Positions 11,216-21,437 of a DNA stretch of 64,000 nucleotides are shown one piece after another. The position numbers and the translations under genes were made by a program. The stretch lies in NCBI RefSeq assembly GCF_900660575.1, contig NZ_LR215008.1:558001-622000 (forward strand). The letters are read 5' to 3'. The DNA comes from Mycoplasmopsis pulmonis (lineage in GTDB: Bacteria; Bacillota_I; Bacilli_A; Mycoplasmatales; Metamycoplasmataceae). The notes beneath the pieces are model-generated. The model saw nothing but the letters and a program-made list of their open reading frames with translations, made no database searches and was not told the origin of the DNA. The stretch's first letter is position 1. Every line of letters starts with the position of its first letter.

Positions 11216-13278
11216 CACCAATTTGTTTTATATTTGTTGGATTAAACTTTTCCAAAGTTGGATCATATTGTCCATATCTTTTAGATCCTTTATGAACTCC
11301 TGAACTTCAATCTCTTATTTTTGTACCCTCTTTTGTATAACCTGAACTTTTTCCATAATAAACTTCAACATGTAAATGAGGAACTCATCCTCCATTATTA
11401 GACTGATCACCAATCAATCCAATTACATCACCTTTTTTTACAATTTTTGGATTATTAGGTGTTATGTTATTTACAACTGGAACTGGTAGATCTCTTGTTG
11501 AGTATTCAGAAACTGTTCCTAGCTCTTTTAGATATGAATCATCTAAATGGATAAATGCAATATTGATAGTATCAGTTTCTGCTAGTTCATTGTCAATTAC
11601 ATTTTGATCAATGTTACCTACCAAGTCTTTTTTAGCTACTTCCATAACAACAATAGTTCCAATACCTACACCAACTTTATTAGTTTTAAGATAATAAGCA
11701 GCAACTATTTTCCCATCAAAAGGAGCTAAAAGAGGTGTTTTTTTCTCAACAAGAACATCCTCACCTAAATGGATTTGTCTTGATCCAAATTTGTCACCAA
11801 GATAAATTGTTCTATTGTCTAGTCACCCCCCCGAAATTATTGGACTTTGCATTCTTTCTCTTAACGAATTTGTAACTTCTGTTAATTGTTTATGTTCTAA
11901 ATAACCTAAATACATTTGGTAATTTGTATTTTTATCTTGAAGTTCCTTTGAAAATACATAAGCTCTATTTGGGACTTCAAAGTTTTTTACAAATTCAATT
12001 TTGTCAAATTTTGGATCTTCACTTATGCTAATGATTTTTACTTTTCATGATCTTGTATATTGATCATTTTTTGTAACATCTAAAACATGATATTTAATTT
12101 TTTCATGAGTTGAATCAACAATAACTTTTGAAAGAGAATCTTCCATATTTTCAAAATCAAAGTTGTAAGCAGAGCTATAGTCATAGGCTCTAAGTTTTGC
12201 ATTTAATTCAACAAATTTTTGTTTATCTTCATCTTTTAATGATGATGCTTGCTCTTTTGACAAAGTCAATGTTAATTCTTTAGAAGCATAGATTGCTTCT
12301 TTCTCTTTTGTAATGACATTTTTAATAACTTCATTTGTTTTTCTAATTAATCTAAATGTTATTTTTAGAGAGTTTAATTTTTCTTGATCAAGTTCAACTT
12401 TGTTAATTAAAAATGAAACATTGTCTTGTTCATTTTCAAAATTAACTAGATCCACATATTCTTTAATAAATGTTTTTCTTTTTTCTAATAATTTTGAAAA
12501 ATCATCATCTTCTAAAGATTTAAAATCTTTAACAAGTTGTGTAAATGAAACATCACTTTTTTCACTTTTTAAAGTTGCACTTGGCTTTTTAGTTTCAAAA
12601 TATTTTTCAAATTCTTGTGAATAATTAATGTTGTTTGAATCATCTTCTTTAAAACCAGTGTGTTCTCTTTTTAATCTGTGCAATGAAAAGAAAACTCTGT
12701 TTGAACTATCTTTTAGCTCTTTAGCTTTTATTTCAATATTAAAAGTAATTTTTCTTGAGTCATATGCATCAACTTGAATTGAATTAACATCAATTTTAAA
12801 TTGAAAATTTTTGATATCTAAATTATGTTTTTTTAATTGATTTTGAACTTCTTCACTTTGAAGTAAACTTGTGTTTAACTTTAATTTTTTTCATTGATCA
12901 TTTCTATTGAAATCTTTTGCCAATACTTTTGAAATATCAAAGTTGTTTTCAATTTCAACTTTTAAGTGTTTGTCTAAATTTAACTCTAAAAATTTATTTA
13001 ATTGATAAGCTGATTTATTGTAGTCAATTGCTAATTGTTTATGAGCTTTTATTGGAGAAGTAAAATTATTGCCAGAGCTATTTGTCTCTGCTGTATTTGA
13101 TGGATTTGTACTTTGACTTGTATCAGTGTTTTTTTGATTTTCTTTTTGTGTTGGTATTGAACAAGCAACAACACCAAAAGAAGTTATCAATGGCAAGGCT
13201 ATGCCCAGTGATAACAACTTAATTAACTTTTTAAATTTATTTTTTTGCTTTTTTTCTTTTTGAGTCATAAAGATAAAT

Positions 13279-13284
13279 ATTATA
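13279..13284 (-). promoter_or_regulatory. -10 box of M23 lipoprotein copy 2, near-leaderless
   Basis: TATAAT on the minus strand only about 10 nt before the ATG at 13268. This predicts a transcript starting within a few bases of the start codon, and no Shine-Dalgarno is present. The remainder of the 13269-13536 spacer is AT-rich and also carries a 19-nt element (13316-13334) shared with the region upstream of copy 1. Confidence 0.5.
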
Positions 13285-13536
13285 GAAAAAATAAAAAAGC
13301 AAAATTAAAACTTAGTAAATGAATTGTTTTTTCATAATTTAAAATATCAAATAATTAATATTAAATTTTTTATCTTTTTTTCTCTAAAAAAGATGCTTTT
13401 TTCCATAAATAAAATCAATTCTTTATTAAATAAATCTTTAAAATACATTTTAAAGTTATAATTTTTTAACATAAATTTTTGTTATAAAAATATAAATTAA
13501 ATTTTAATAAATCAAATCTTAAATTAATGAGGAATA

Positions 13537-14541
13537 ATGAAAAAAAACAATATGAGATATTATGCTGCAAATTATTTTTTTAAAGCAGAAGGAATTATAA
13601 AAAAATATAATCCAAATTCCATTGTTGTTTTGCAATTTTTTCAAAGACATAATGATTCAATTCTTGGTGGCATGAATGAGGCTTTAGAGCTTTTAAAAAA
13701 TAGTACAGACACTTCTAAATATAAAATTAGATATTTAGAAGAAGGAACAATAATTAATGAAAAAGAAGTTGTTTTAGAACTTGAGGGAAAATATGAATAT
13801 TTTGGTGTCTATGAAGGAATTATTGATGGTATCTTAGCAAGAAGTACTTCAGTGGCTACTAATGCGCGAAGATGTCTACAAGCTGCTAATGGCAAAGATG
13901 TAATCTTTATGGGAGATAGAAGTGATCACTATTCAAATCAAGAAAGAGATGGAATAGCAGTTGAGTTAGCTGGCATTAAAAGCCATTCAACAAATGCTGG
14001 AGCAAGAGGAAATGAAGAAGTAGTTTTTGGTTCAATTCCTCATGCTTTAATTCAAAATTTCAAAGGTGATTTAGTCTCAGTTATGAAATACTACCAAGAG
14101 CTTTTTCCTGAAGATAAAGACCTTGTTGCTCTAGTTGATTTTAACAATGATGTTATTGGCGATTCTTTAAAAGTTTTAAAGGCTTTAAAAGATGATCTAA
14201 AAGGAGTAAGAGTAGACACTTCCAAAGCCATTAGAGACAAAATGTTTACAAACAATGAAGATGAATATGGTGTAACAGTTAATCAAATCAAAAGACTGCG
14301 CCAAGCCCTTGATGAAAATGGTGGAAAAAAAGTTAGAATCATTGTCTCTTCAGGATTTAATCCAGAAATTATCAAAAAATTTGAAGAACAAAAAGCTCCA
14401 GTTGATGCCTATGGAGTTGGTGAATTTATCTTAAAAATTAATAATACCTTTAGTGCTGATGCTACTATGATTGATGGTCAAAAACTAGCAAAATTTGGAA
14501 GAAGTTATTCAAAAAATCCTCGATTAATTGAATTTAATTAA
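13537..14541 (+). CDS. pncB: Nicotinate phosphoribosyltransferase
   Basis: A 334-aa enzyme that joins nicotinate to PRPP to give nicotinate mononucleotide, the entry step of NAD salvage. Family features: an N-terminal helical region with FFQRHNDSILGGMNEAL, the stretch IDGILARSTSVATNA, FMGDRSDHY near residue 128 (active-site loop with Arg and His), GIKSHSTNAGARG near 148, VDFNNDVIGDS near 207 and a C-terminal IIVSSGFNPEII phosphate-binding strand. The start follows GAGGAAT. It is shorter than the E. coli enzyme but typical for the form found in mycoplasmas and archaea. It is a single gene with its own terminator, transcribed away from the lipoprotein locus. Confidence 0.88.
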   Translation: MKKNNMRYYAANYFFKAEGIIKKYNPNSIVVLQFFQRHNDSILGGMNEALELLKNSTDTSKYKIRYLEEGTIINEKEVVLELEGKYEYFGVYEGIIDGILARSTSVATNARRCLQAANGKDVIFMGDRSDHYSNQERDGIAVELAGIKSHSTNAGARGNEEVVFGSIPHALIQNFKGDLVSVMKYYQELFPEDKDLVALVDFNNDVIGDSLKVLKALKDDLKGVRVDTSKAIRDKMFTNNEDEYGVTVNQIKRLRQALDENGGKKVRIIVSSGFNPEIIKKFEEQKAPVDAYGVGEFILKINNTFSADATMIDGQKLAKFGRSYSKNPRLIEFN

Positions 14542-14591
14542 AATTAAAGTTTTTATCTACTTAAATGCTTATTTTTTTATATACTTAAAGT

Positions 14592-14706
14592 AGTAGGAAG
14601 TTTTTTTAATAAGTAATGTTTAACTTAACTCCTTTTTATGTTTGTGATTTTTATTTTTAAAGATGGTTGGTATTTTTTTCCAAATTTCTTTGTTTTACTT
14701 CCTACT
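14592..14706 (+). other. Long-range stem in the pncB 3' region, possible structured RNA
   Basis: AGTAGGAAGT (14592-14601) and its exact complement ACTTCCTACT (14697-14706) enclose about 95 nt, with a TTGG/CCAA pair inside (about 14666-14682). The second arm ends 2 nt before the GACCCC terminator hairpin. It could be a 3'-UTR fold or a small RNA. It does not match SRP RNA, RNase P RNA or tmRNA by eye. The function is unknown. Confidence 0.35.
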
Positions 14707-14708
14707 GA

Positions 14709-14726
14709 CCCCTTTTGGGGTTTTTT
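14709..14726 (+). terminator. Terminator after pncB
   Basis: A CCCC-TTTT-GGGG hairpin is followed directly by TTTTTT and an AT-rich run on the plus strand. It has the highest GC content in the neighbourhood. Confidence 0.7.
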
Positions 14727-14749
14727 ATTTTAATTTAACTCTTAAAAAT

Positions 14750-14780
14750 AAATAACCAACAAGAGTTTTGTTGGTTATTT
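14750..14780 (-). terminator. Terminator of the phosphohexomutase-like/YbhN fusion gene
   Basis: AAATAACCAAC pairs with GTTGGTTATTT around a 9-nt loop. On the minus strand it is followed by ATTTTTAAG. It lies 36 nt past the TAG stop of the convergent gene. Confidence 0.65.
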
Positions 14781-14816
14781 TCTTTAGCTAGAAAATTTTA
14801 AAATTAACTTTTTGCT

Positions 14817-17552
14817 CTAGAAAATGTAAGGAAGTAATAAAACAAATCCAAAAATTAATGCATTTAAAGGAATTAAAGTTCAAAGAGCATAAATTCAATA
14901 ATTATTTTTTTTGATTGTATCTACATTTTTCAAAAAATTATTTTTATTAATACCTTCAACTTTATCTTTACGTCTTTCACCAACACTTATGGTTATTATA
15001 GTCATTATAGAAAGCAAAATAAAAGGTCATAGATTAAAAGCTTTATTTATAAAGTCAATTACTGTAGCTTTTGAATGTGAGTTGGGTTTATTTAAAATAA
15101 AATCATAAATGTTGATTGCAAGATATTCAGCTGATCCTGAGCCTCCTGGGCTAATTGAAAGAGTATTAGCTGTTAAAATCATATTTTGAGTAATTACAAA
15201 TGATAAATACGGTCCTATTGATAAATCATTTTTAATATAACCTAAAACTAAAGCAAAAACTGCTATACCACTTACAAATTTTGGAAAGATCTCATAAAAA
15301 AGTCCTTCAATAATTAAAAAGGTATTTTTTCAAATATTTTTAAAACTTCGTCTTATTTGAAAAAACTCATATTCAATTTTAATTTGTGAAGCAAGAGGAT
15401 CTTTTAAAATAATAAAAGGTATTAATTCAATAATTCTAGTTATTCAACTAACAAAGAAATTTTGAATTGATTTGTTTAGTGTGAAAATCAAAAATATTGC
15501 AGTTGAAAGCAAACTTCAAGCCAATCCTGAAATAAAAAAAACTGAAAGCAATGTATTCGTTTTAAAAACTAGTGCATAAATGTTGTATCCAATGGCAAAG
15601 AAAATAATTGATGAGACAAGTATTGAAATTTGGTAAATAATTGTTGAGGTAAAAAGTGATGACAAAAGAACATCTCTTGAAAGGCCTTTTCTCCTTAAAT
15701 ATCAATAAACTATTACATCTCCACCAATTGCAAATGGTGTTATCAAACTTATAACCATACCCATTAAATTACCAATCATAAAATGGCCTAGACTAACTTT
15801 AACTTTTTGATATGAAATAATTCTTTTTCGTCATATTGATTGCATCAAAAGTGCAAAAATAGTACTAGTTCATAAAAGTACAATAAAGCCTAAATTAACT
15901 TTTTTAATTTCACTAATTGAAATCTTAAAAATATCATTAGAATTTTCTGAGTAAATTTGAGTAAAAACAAGATACATAACAATGATTAAAACAATTGAAA
16001 AAAAAGAAAATTTATAAATGTCTTTTTTTTCAAAAGCTTTTGATGTAATTATCTCAGTATTTTTATTAACAAAACTTTGAACTTTTTTCTCAAAAATTAA
16101 CACTTCAGGATTGTCTTTTAACAATGGAGCTTTTGCCTCGGAGATAACAACTAAATTATCTGGTTCATCTTTTTTTATTTGAAAAGCAAATCAGTTATTG
16201 TTAATGGTTGTAAACTTATAAAATATCAAATTATTTTTAGTTTTGATCTCTTCTAATCTAATGATTTTTTCATCACCTATTGTTTCAATTTTTCTTGCTT
16301 CTCTACAAAAAACATCAATGGCTTGTGATGAGATTTTCTTTTCAATTTTTTGATAACGATAGTAGTAACTTTGACTATGAATTTCAGTTAATTTTTTATA
16401 AATATTTGTACTTGTGTTTTTAAAAAAATTTAACATCTCATAAATTTTTAAAAGTGTTAAAGTTATGTTTAAAGATGATTGATTTTCTTCAAATATAAAA
16501 TCATAATTGTTCTCATAAGCAAAAATAAAATTGCTTTTATATGTTCAATTATTTTGGCTTTTATTTTCTTCAAGAATAGATTTTTTTCTAATTACTTCAA
16601 TGCCATGTTTTTTAGCTATTTCTATAAGAAAATTTGAAGTCAAAGATGAGACAATTATGTATGAATCTTTTAGTTGATTTTTAGTTAAAATTTGAGCTTG
16701 ATATTCTAGATAAAGAGCTGCTAATTCTTGTCCTGTGATAATACGTTTTTTTGTTTTATAAACAACCACCATGTTCTCTATTTTTCCATCATTTAAAACA
16801 AAACTTAATGGGTTATTTTCAACTAAAACTTTTAAAGAATTAACAAGCTCTTTTCATGAGTGAGATCAATCAAAAGATATGTCTTTTAAAAACTTATCAT
16901 TTTTATTTTTTGATATCTTTAAATTAATACCTAATGTATCTTTAATAAATTCTAAAATTAGTAAATCATTTGTTCTTATAAAACTAGCAGCTGAACTAAA
17001 AGTTGAAAAGTCATTTTTATGTTTAAAATCATCTAAAAATTTTGGTGAAATTAAAATTGAATTAAAAAAGTTTTTGTCAAGATAAAAAACATTTTTTATG
17101 TTTTCATTTTCTTGCTTTTTTTGATCATAAAAATCATCAAATATTTTTTTAATTTCTTCTTGAGACATTTGCCCTTTTTCTTTTTGAAAAAAAGCAAAAG
17201 CTAAATTTTCATTATGACTTTTTTTATCAATAAAGATTCCGAAATCATAATTCATCTTTTTAAAAATTTTGTTAAATTGTTGTTTATTTAAAACTACATT
17301 TTCCTTAAAAGTTCAAATTTCTCCATCCGAAAAATTTAAATTTTTTAAAAGTTTTTTTTGTACATCTTTTGTAAGATTAGTTCCTACATTAGAGATAAAA
17401 AGTTTTTTATAATCTTTTTTTGATTTTAAAAAATTATTAAAAGAAGTAATTGAAAGTTCTAAAAATTTTTCAACAAGTTTAAAATTTTTTTTAACTTTTG
17501 GAAGTATTAATTCGTTATTTTGAAATTCTAAATTGTTTGTAAAAATTTCCAC
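14817..17552 (-). CDS. Phosphohexomutase-like domain fused to YbhN/UPF0104-type membrane domain
   Basis: A 911-aa protein in one TGA-reading frame. Residues about 200-290 resemble domain III of alpha-D-phosphohexomutases (FVLNDGKIENMVVVY, then IITGQELAALYLEYQ, then YIIVSSLTSNFLIEIAKKHG). A stretch near 375-430 fits domain IV. The usual metal loop D-G-D-x-D-R reads NDGKIEN, and no catalytic Ser-His loop is seen, so catalysis is doubtful. From about residue 505 the protein has roughly eight membrane segments with FAIGGDVIVYWYLRRKG and SISPGGSGSAEYLA. These are the conserved G-G and P-G-G-x-G-x-x-E patterns of the YbhN/MprF flippase-like family. A plausible role is glycolipid synthesis or flipping. 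It lies 18 nt after tyrS on the same strand. The membrane domain is well supported; the mutase likeness is by eye. Confidence 0.6.
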
Positions 17553-17570
17553 AAAATATCCCTTCTTTTT

Positions 17571-18815
17571 TTATTTGTAAATAACTCAATATTGCTTTTT
17601 ACCTTTTTTTAAAATTAGATATTTATTATCATAATTTTCTCAAGGTAAATCATAGTCTAATCCAGTTACATCTTGACCATTAATCTTTAAAGATTTATCT
17701 CTTACAAATTCATTAAATTCTCTTTTAGATGAAATGATTTTTGAATCAACAAGAGTTAAAAATAAATCATCTTTAAATGGAACAAAATCAACTGAGCCTT
17801 TTAGTTGAATTAAATCTTCTAATGAAAGATTAAATCAACTATTTTTTTCTTTAAAAAGTGATGTTGAAATATGAAGTGCTCTTTGGGCTTCTTCTTTACC
17901 ATGAATATCTTTGACAACTTCAAAAGATAATCTGCTTTGCATTAAGCGTAATTTTGGATTTTTTAAATGTTCATTTTTGATTCGTTCAATTTCACTTAAT
18001 TGCAAAAATGTTAATTGTAAAAGTAAATTATATGCATCATCATCATTTGTATTTAGTAAATACTGATAAAGAACATATGGTGAAGTTAGTGTTTTATCAA
18101 TTCAAAGAGAAGCTCCTCCTGTTGATTTACCAATTTTGTTTCCATTTGAATCAACTAACAAGTTCATTGTTATTCCAATAGTTGGAAGATTTTTGCTCAA
18201 AGTTTTATTGATAAAATCAAGTCCAGAAACTAAATTTCCTCATTGATCTGAGCCTCCAAGTTGCATCATTACATTTTCTTTTTCACATAAAACTTTAAAA
18301 TCATATGCCTGTAAAGTTTGGTATGAAAATTCAGTAAAAGAAAGTCCGCTTTGAATTCTATTTGCAACTGAATCACGGCTCATCATTGTAGAGACATTAA
18401 AAAATTTTCCAACACTTCTTAGATAATCTAGAATGTTCATATCTTTATAAAAATCTAAGTTATCAATAACTTTAAAACCAAAATTTTCAAGTTGTTTTCT
18501 AATGTGTTTTTTGTTTTCTAAAATAGTTTCATTTGAAAGAAGTTTTCTTTCACTATCTTTAAAAGATGGATCACCAATCATGCTAGTTGCTCCACCTAAA
18601 ATAGCTATTGTTTTAAAACCAACATTTTGAAATCTTTTTAAATTTACCATTTGAATATAATTACCCAAATGTAAAGAAATTGCAGTAGGATCAAAACCTA
18701 CATAAATTCCATGATCTAGTGTTATTAAATACACTTTTTCTTCACTTGTAATGTTGTTAAAAACCTTCCTCTTTTTTAATTCTTCTATTAATGTTTTAAG
18801 CTTGTTTTGTGACAT
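17571..18815 (-). CDS. tyrS: Tyrosyl-tRNA synthetase
   Basis: A 414-aa class I synthetase that charges tRNA-Tyr. The HIGH-equivalent is HLGNY near residue 47; tyrosine-binding residues lie in YQTLQAYDF and QLGGSDQWGN near 190; the KMSKS-equivalent is KIGKSTGG near 225. The C-terminus carries an S4-like RNA-binding region (SKREFNEFVRDKSLKINGQDV near 370). Length is normal for bacteria. Its ATG overlaps the stop of the upstream tRNA-binding protein gene (TAATG), so the two are translationally coupled. No T-box leader is visible. Confidence 0.95.
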
Positions 18816-19405
18816 TAAAAAATAAACTCCTTATCCTTTTGATCTTCATTTAAAAAAACTAATCCTGTGTTTTTTGACTCTATTGCCAAAGACTTATAAG
18901 AAACTAACATTCCTTGAGATTCAATATCAAAGATTTTATTTTTTTCAATAACTAAGCCAGAAGGTAAAAAAGCACCTATATTTGCAAAAACTAAAATGTC
19001 ATTTTCTTTTACTTGCTCTTGGTTTGTTATGATTTGTTTGTTATCTTTTTCAAAAGTTAAAATAAAAAGTTTTTCATTTCTTGGATGAACTATTTTTTTA
19101 ATTACTTTTGAAATAGAAAAAGATTCACTTTGTTCTAGATTTATTTCAATGTTATTTGCTTTTAAAAAAGATGAGAGTTTTTTGAATAATTCATTAGTAA
19201 AAACTCCATAATTTCTAAAATTAAAAATACCAAAAATAGCCTTAAATTTTTTTATATTAAGAGCAACTATTTTGTCTTTAGATTTTATTAGTGTTAATGT
19301 AACTTCTTTAATAGCAATATCTTCTGTTGAATCCACTTTTTTACTAGAGTCAAAATTAACCATTAACACATCTTCATATAAACTATTTTTTAAATATAAT
19401 GACAT
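18815..19405 (-). CDS. YtpR-like tRNA-binding domain protein
   Basis: A 196-aa protein. Its C-terminal half (about residues 107-190) has the EMAP/YtpR oligonucleotide-binding fold signature: IVHPRNEKLFILTF, then NDILVFANIGAFLPSGLVI and SQGMLVSYKSLAI. The same domain occurs at the N-terminus of PheT and in stand-alone YtpR, where it binds tRNA without sequence specificity. The N-terminal half is unassigned. Coupling to tyrS fits a role in translation. A TATAAT at 19416-19421 about 11 nt before the ATG predicts a near-leaderless mRNA. The spacer 19406-19651 shows nothing else. Confidence 0.75.
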   Translation of the reverse strand: MSLYLKNSLYEDVLMVNFDSSKKVDSTEDIAIKEVTLTLIKSKDKIVALNIKKFKAIFGIFNFRNYGVFTNELFKKLSSFLKANNIEINLEQSESFSISKVIKKIVHPRNEKLFILTFEKDNKQIITNQEQVKENDILVFANIGAFLPSGLVIEKNKIFDIESQGMLVSYKSLAIESKNTGLVFLNEDQKDKEFIF

Positions 19406-19651
19406 ATAGTTTTTTATTATATTACAATTATTAAAATAACAAAATTAACTATAGTTATATTTTCTATAATAGTTAAATTCAAAAGTATTTTTTATGCTTA
19501 AGTAAGTTTTACTTTTACAAAAAATAAATTATCTTTATCAAGATTTTTATAAAATTAGTCATATTTTATTTTAGATTTATATCTTGTAAAAAATGATCTT
19601 GTGTTAATGGTTTTTTAATAGTTAAAATCACATAATAAAATGAAAATTAAA

Positions 19652-20939
19652 TAAACTAGGACAAAAAAAGTGACTATTTAAAAAACACTTAGAACATCTC
19701 AGCTTTGTTGAGGTGTTTTTCATTCTAAGATTGATTGTAATCTTTCATTATTGTATCAGTCAATATAATTTTGAATAATTTCTTGCAATTCTTTGAATGA
19801 TAATTTTGAAATTTTTAGATCATTTAAGCACTCACTTTTGATATTTGAAAAGAAATATTCTGCTTCTCGATTATCAAGTGAATTTGCGATTCTACTCATT
19901 GAAATTATCCCATTGTTTTCTTTAATAATTTCACTATACTGATTTGATGAATATTGACTTCCATGATCTGAGTGAATTATTCACTCTTTATCAAATTTGA
20001 TTTTAGAAATATGATCTAAAACTAACTTAACATCATTTCTTTTACTTAGATTTCAATTAATTATTTTCTTGCTTTGATGATGAATTGCAATCGATAAATA
20101 AACATGATTGTTAATTGCATCTTTGGGGCTTGGAATATAAGTTACATCAGTGGCAACTATGTTGTTAAATTTGCCATTGTAGTCTCTTTGAATTAGATTT
20201 TGATATTTAGTATTAAGATTTTTAATTTCATTTTTTCTTTTTGCTCTTCTAATTTTGCAAAAAAGATTTAATTTAAGCAAAATTCTACCTATTTTTCGAT
20301 AGTTTATATACCTTTTATATTTATTTTGAATATAAATTTCTAATCTTTTTCTACCAAATATACCTTTGTTTTCATGAAATGATTTTCTAATAATTTCTTC
20401 AATTTCTTGATCTTTTTTCGGCTCTGCAAGTTTAGGTTTTTTTCAAGAATAATATGTTGATTTTGAAAAGAGAAATTCTTTTCATGAAATTTTAGTTAAT
20501 ATTTTTTCTTTATCTTTATGTTCTTTAATTTTTTTTCGAATTTCTTTTTCACTAATGTCATCAAAAATTATTCTATAAATTTTAACAATCTCTTCTAATT
20601 CTTCTCTTGTATATTCATTAACTTCTTTTCTTTTTGGTGGTCTACCGTTATTTTTTTTGTTAGCTGTAGATTTGCCAGTTTGTGAAATTAAAGATTGTTC
20701 ATCTTTTTGAAAAGCAGAATATTTTTTGAAAAATCAAGATTTTACATATGTATTTTTTCAATCTTTACCAATATTTTTGTTTACTAAAAATATATATTTT
20801 TTTATATTAATTTTTCCATCATAAAATTCTTCATATAATGAAAATCATTTCTTTCATTGTTCTGGTTTTAGTTGTTTCATAAACACTCCTATTTAAAGTA
20901 TATTTTAAAAAGTGTTTTTTATTTTTTTGTCCCAGTTTA
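19652..20939 (-). mobile_element. IS1138-like IS3-family element, copy 2
   Basis: 1288 bp, the same length as copy 1 and apparently identical throughout where I compared them, with the same terminal repeats. It is flanked by AAA on both sides (19649-19651 and 20940-20942), which fits a 3-bp target duplication but is weak evidence in AT-rich DNA. It lies in intergenic sequence and disrupts no visible gene. Same orientation as copy 1. Confidence 0.92.
19678..20880 (-). CDS. IS3-family transposase, copy 2
   Basis: A 400-aa single-frame DDE transposase with the same motifs as the copy at 9954-11156 (ATDVTYIP, IHSDHGSQYSS, DNREAEYFF). No frameshift or stop is visible, so both copies look functional. 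Near-identity of the two copies implies recent transposition or gene conversion. Confidence 0.92.
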
Positions 20940-21258
20940 AAATGACGATTTTTTAATTAAATAAATTTAACTTTAGTAATTTAATTTATTTTGACTTTCA
21001 AAATCAAAAGCATAAACTTACAAATATTTTAAGTTTATTATCTCAACTTTAAAATAATCAATACTTTTTGAATATAAAATTTGATCTCAAAATTGATTTT
21101 TAGTTAGAATTACTTTTTAATTAGTGATTAATTTTCACACAAAAAATTTAATTCAATAACAAAAAAACTAAAAAAATAAATAAAATTTTTTTTAATTGAA
21201 AAAAGTGAAAATTTAGGTTTTTTTATAAATTAAATTTCTTGTTTTGAAATTTAAAATA
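20940..21258. other. Gene-free AT-rich stretch
   Basis: About 320 nt between the IS end and the promoter of the riboswitch-led lipoprotein gene. I see no open frame, repeat or RNA motif, only A/T runs. Confidence 0.6.
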
Positions 21259-21264
21259 TATAAT
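21259..21264 (+). promoter_or_regulatory. -10 box upstream of the TPP riboswitch
   Basis: A perfect TATAAT with TTCTTG 17 nt upstream (21236-21241). A start about 7 nt downstream would put the first transcribed base at the edge of the riboswitch. Confidence 0.6.
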
Positions 21265-21270
21265 TTTAAA

Positions 21271-21361
21271 CATAGACAGGGGTACTTATCTATCAAAAAT
21301 AGATATGGTTGAGATCAAACTCTTGAGCTGATCTAATTAATATTAGCGTAGCGAGTCTTTG
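21271..21361 (+). promoter_or_regulatory. TPP (thiamine pyrophosphate) riboswitch
   Basis: The conserved blocks appear in order: GGGGTAC, a hairpin ATCTAT/ATAGAT, TTGAGAT (consensus CTGAGA), GAGCTGATCT (consensus GAACCTGATCT), CTAAT-TAAT-ATTAG hairpin, and GCGTAGCGAG (consensus GCGTAGGGA). A short P1 helix can form between AGAC (21274-21277) and GTCT (21355-21358). Downstream, CTGTCTA (21399-21405) is complementary to TAGACAG (21273-21279) and could compete with P1. It precedes the GAGGAG ribosome-binding site of a lipoprotein gene, so control is probably at translation initiation or by early termination. That last step is inference. Confidence 0.88.
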
Positions 21362-21437
21362 GTAAAATAATTTTAATTACATCAATCTTTTATCTTCTCT
21401 GTCTAAATTACAAAAACGAGGAGAAATATTACTAATT

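Larger units (their letters stand above)
9692..13268 (-). pseudogene. M23-type metallopeptidase lipoprotein (copy 2), split by an IS
   Basis: A paralogue of the gene at 1886-4183. Signal peptide with VACS lipobox, Ser/Thr-rich linker, middle region, then an M23 domain up to the insertion at 11215/11216. The 3' remnant (9692-9927) encodes LLNPNLFFRF and an end matching copy 1. Removing the 1288-bp IS plus one 3-bp target copy restores one uninterrupted 761-codon frame, so the gene was intact before insertion. In the present state translation runs 12 codons into the IS and stops near 11181, losing the last 77 residues but keeping the zinc-ligand region. The product could still be active. Segments 12045-12683 and about 12900-13165 are nearly identical to copy 1, with a divergent block between them. 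Confidence 0.88.

Noticed and set aside
14592..14726. Interpretation as SRP RNA, RNase P RNA or tmRNA
   Set aside because: None of the conserved signatures of these RNAs is visible.
9928..20939. Composite transposon made of the two IS copies
   Set aside because: The two copies carry different target duplications (CAC and AAA), and the segment between holds essential genes and part of an older lipoprotein gene, so independent insertions fit better.
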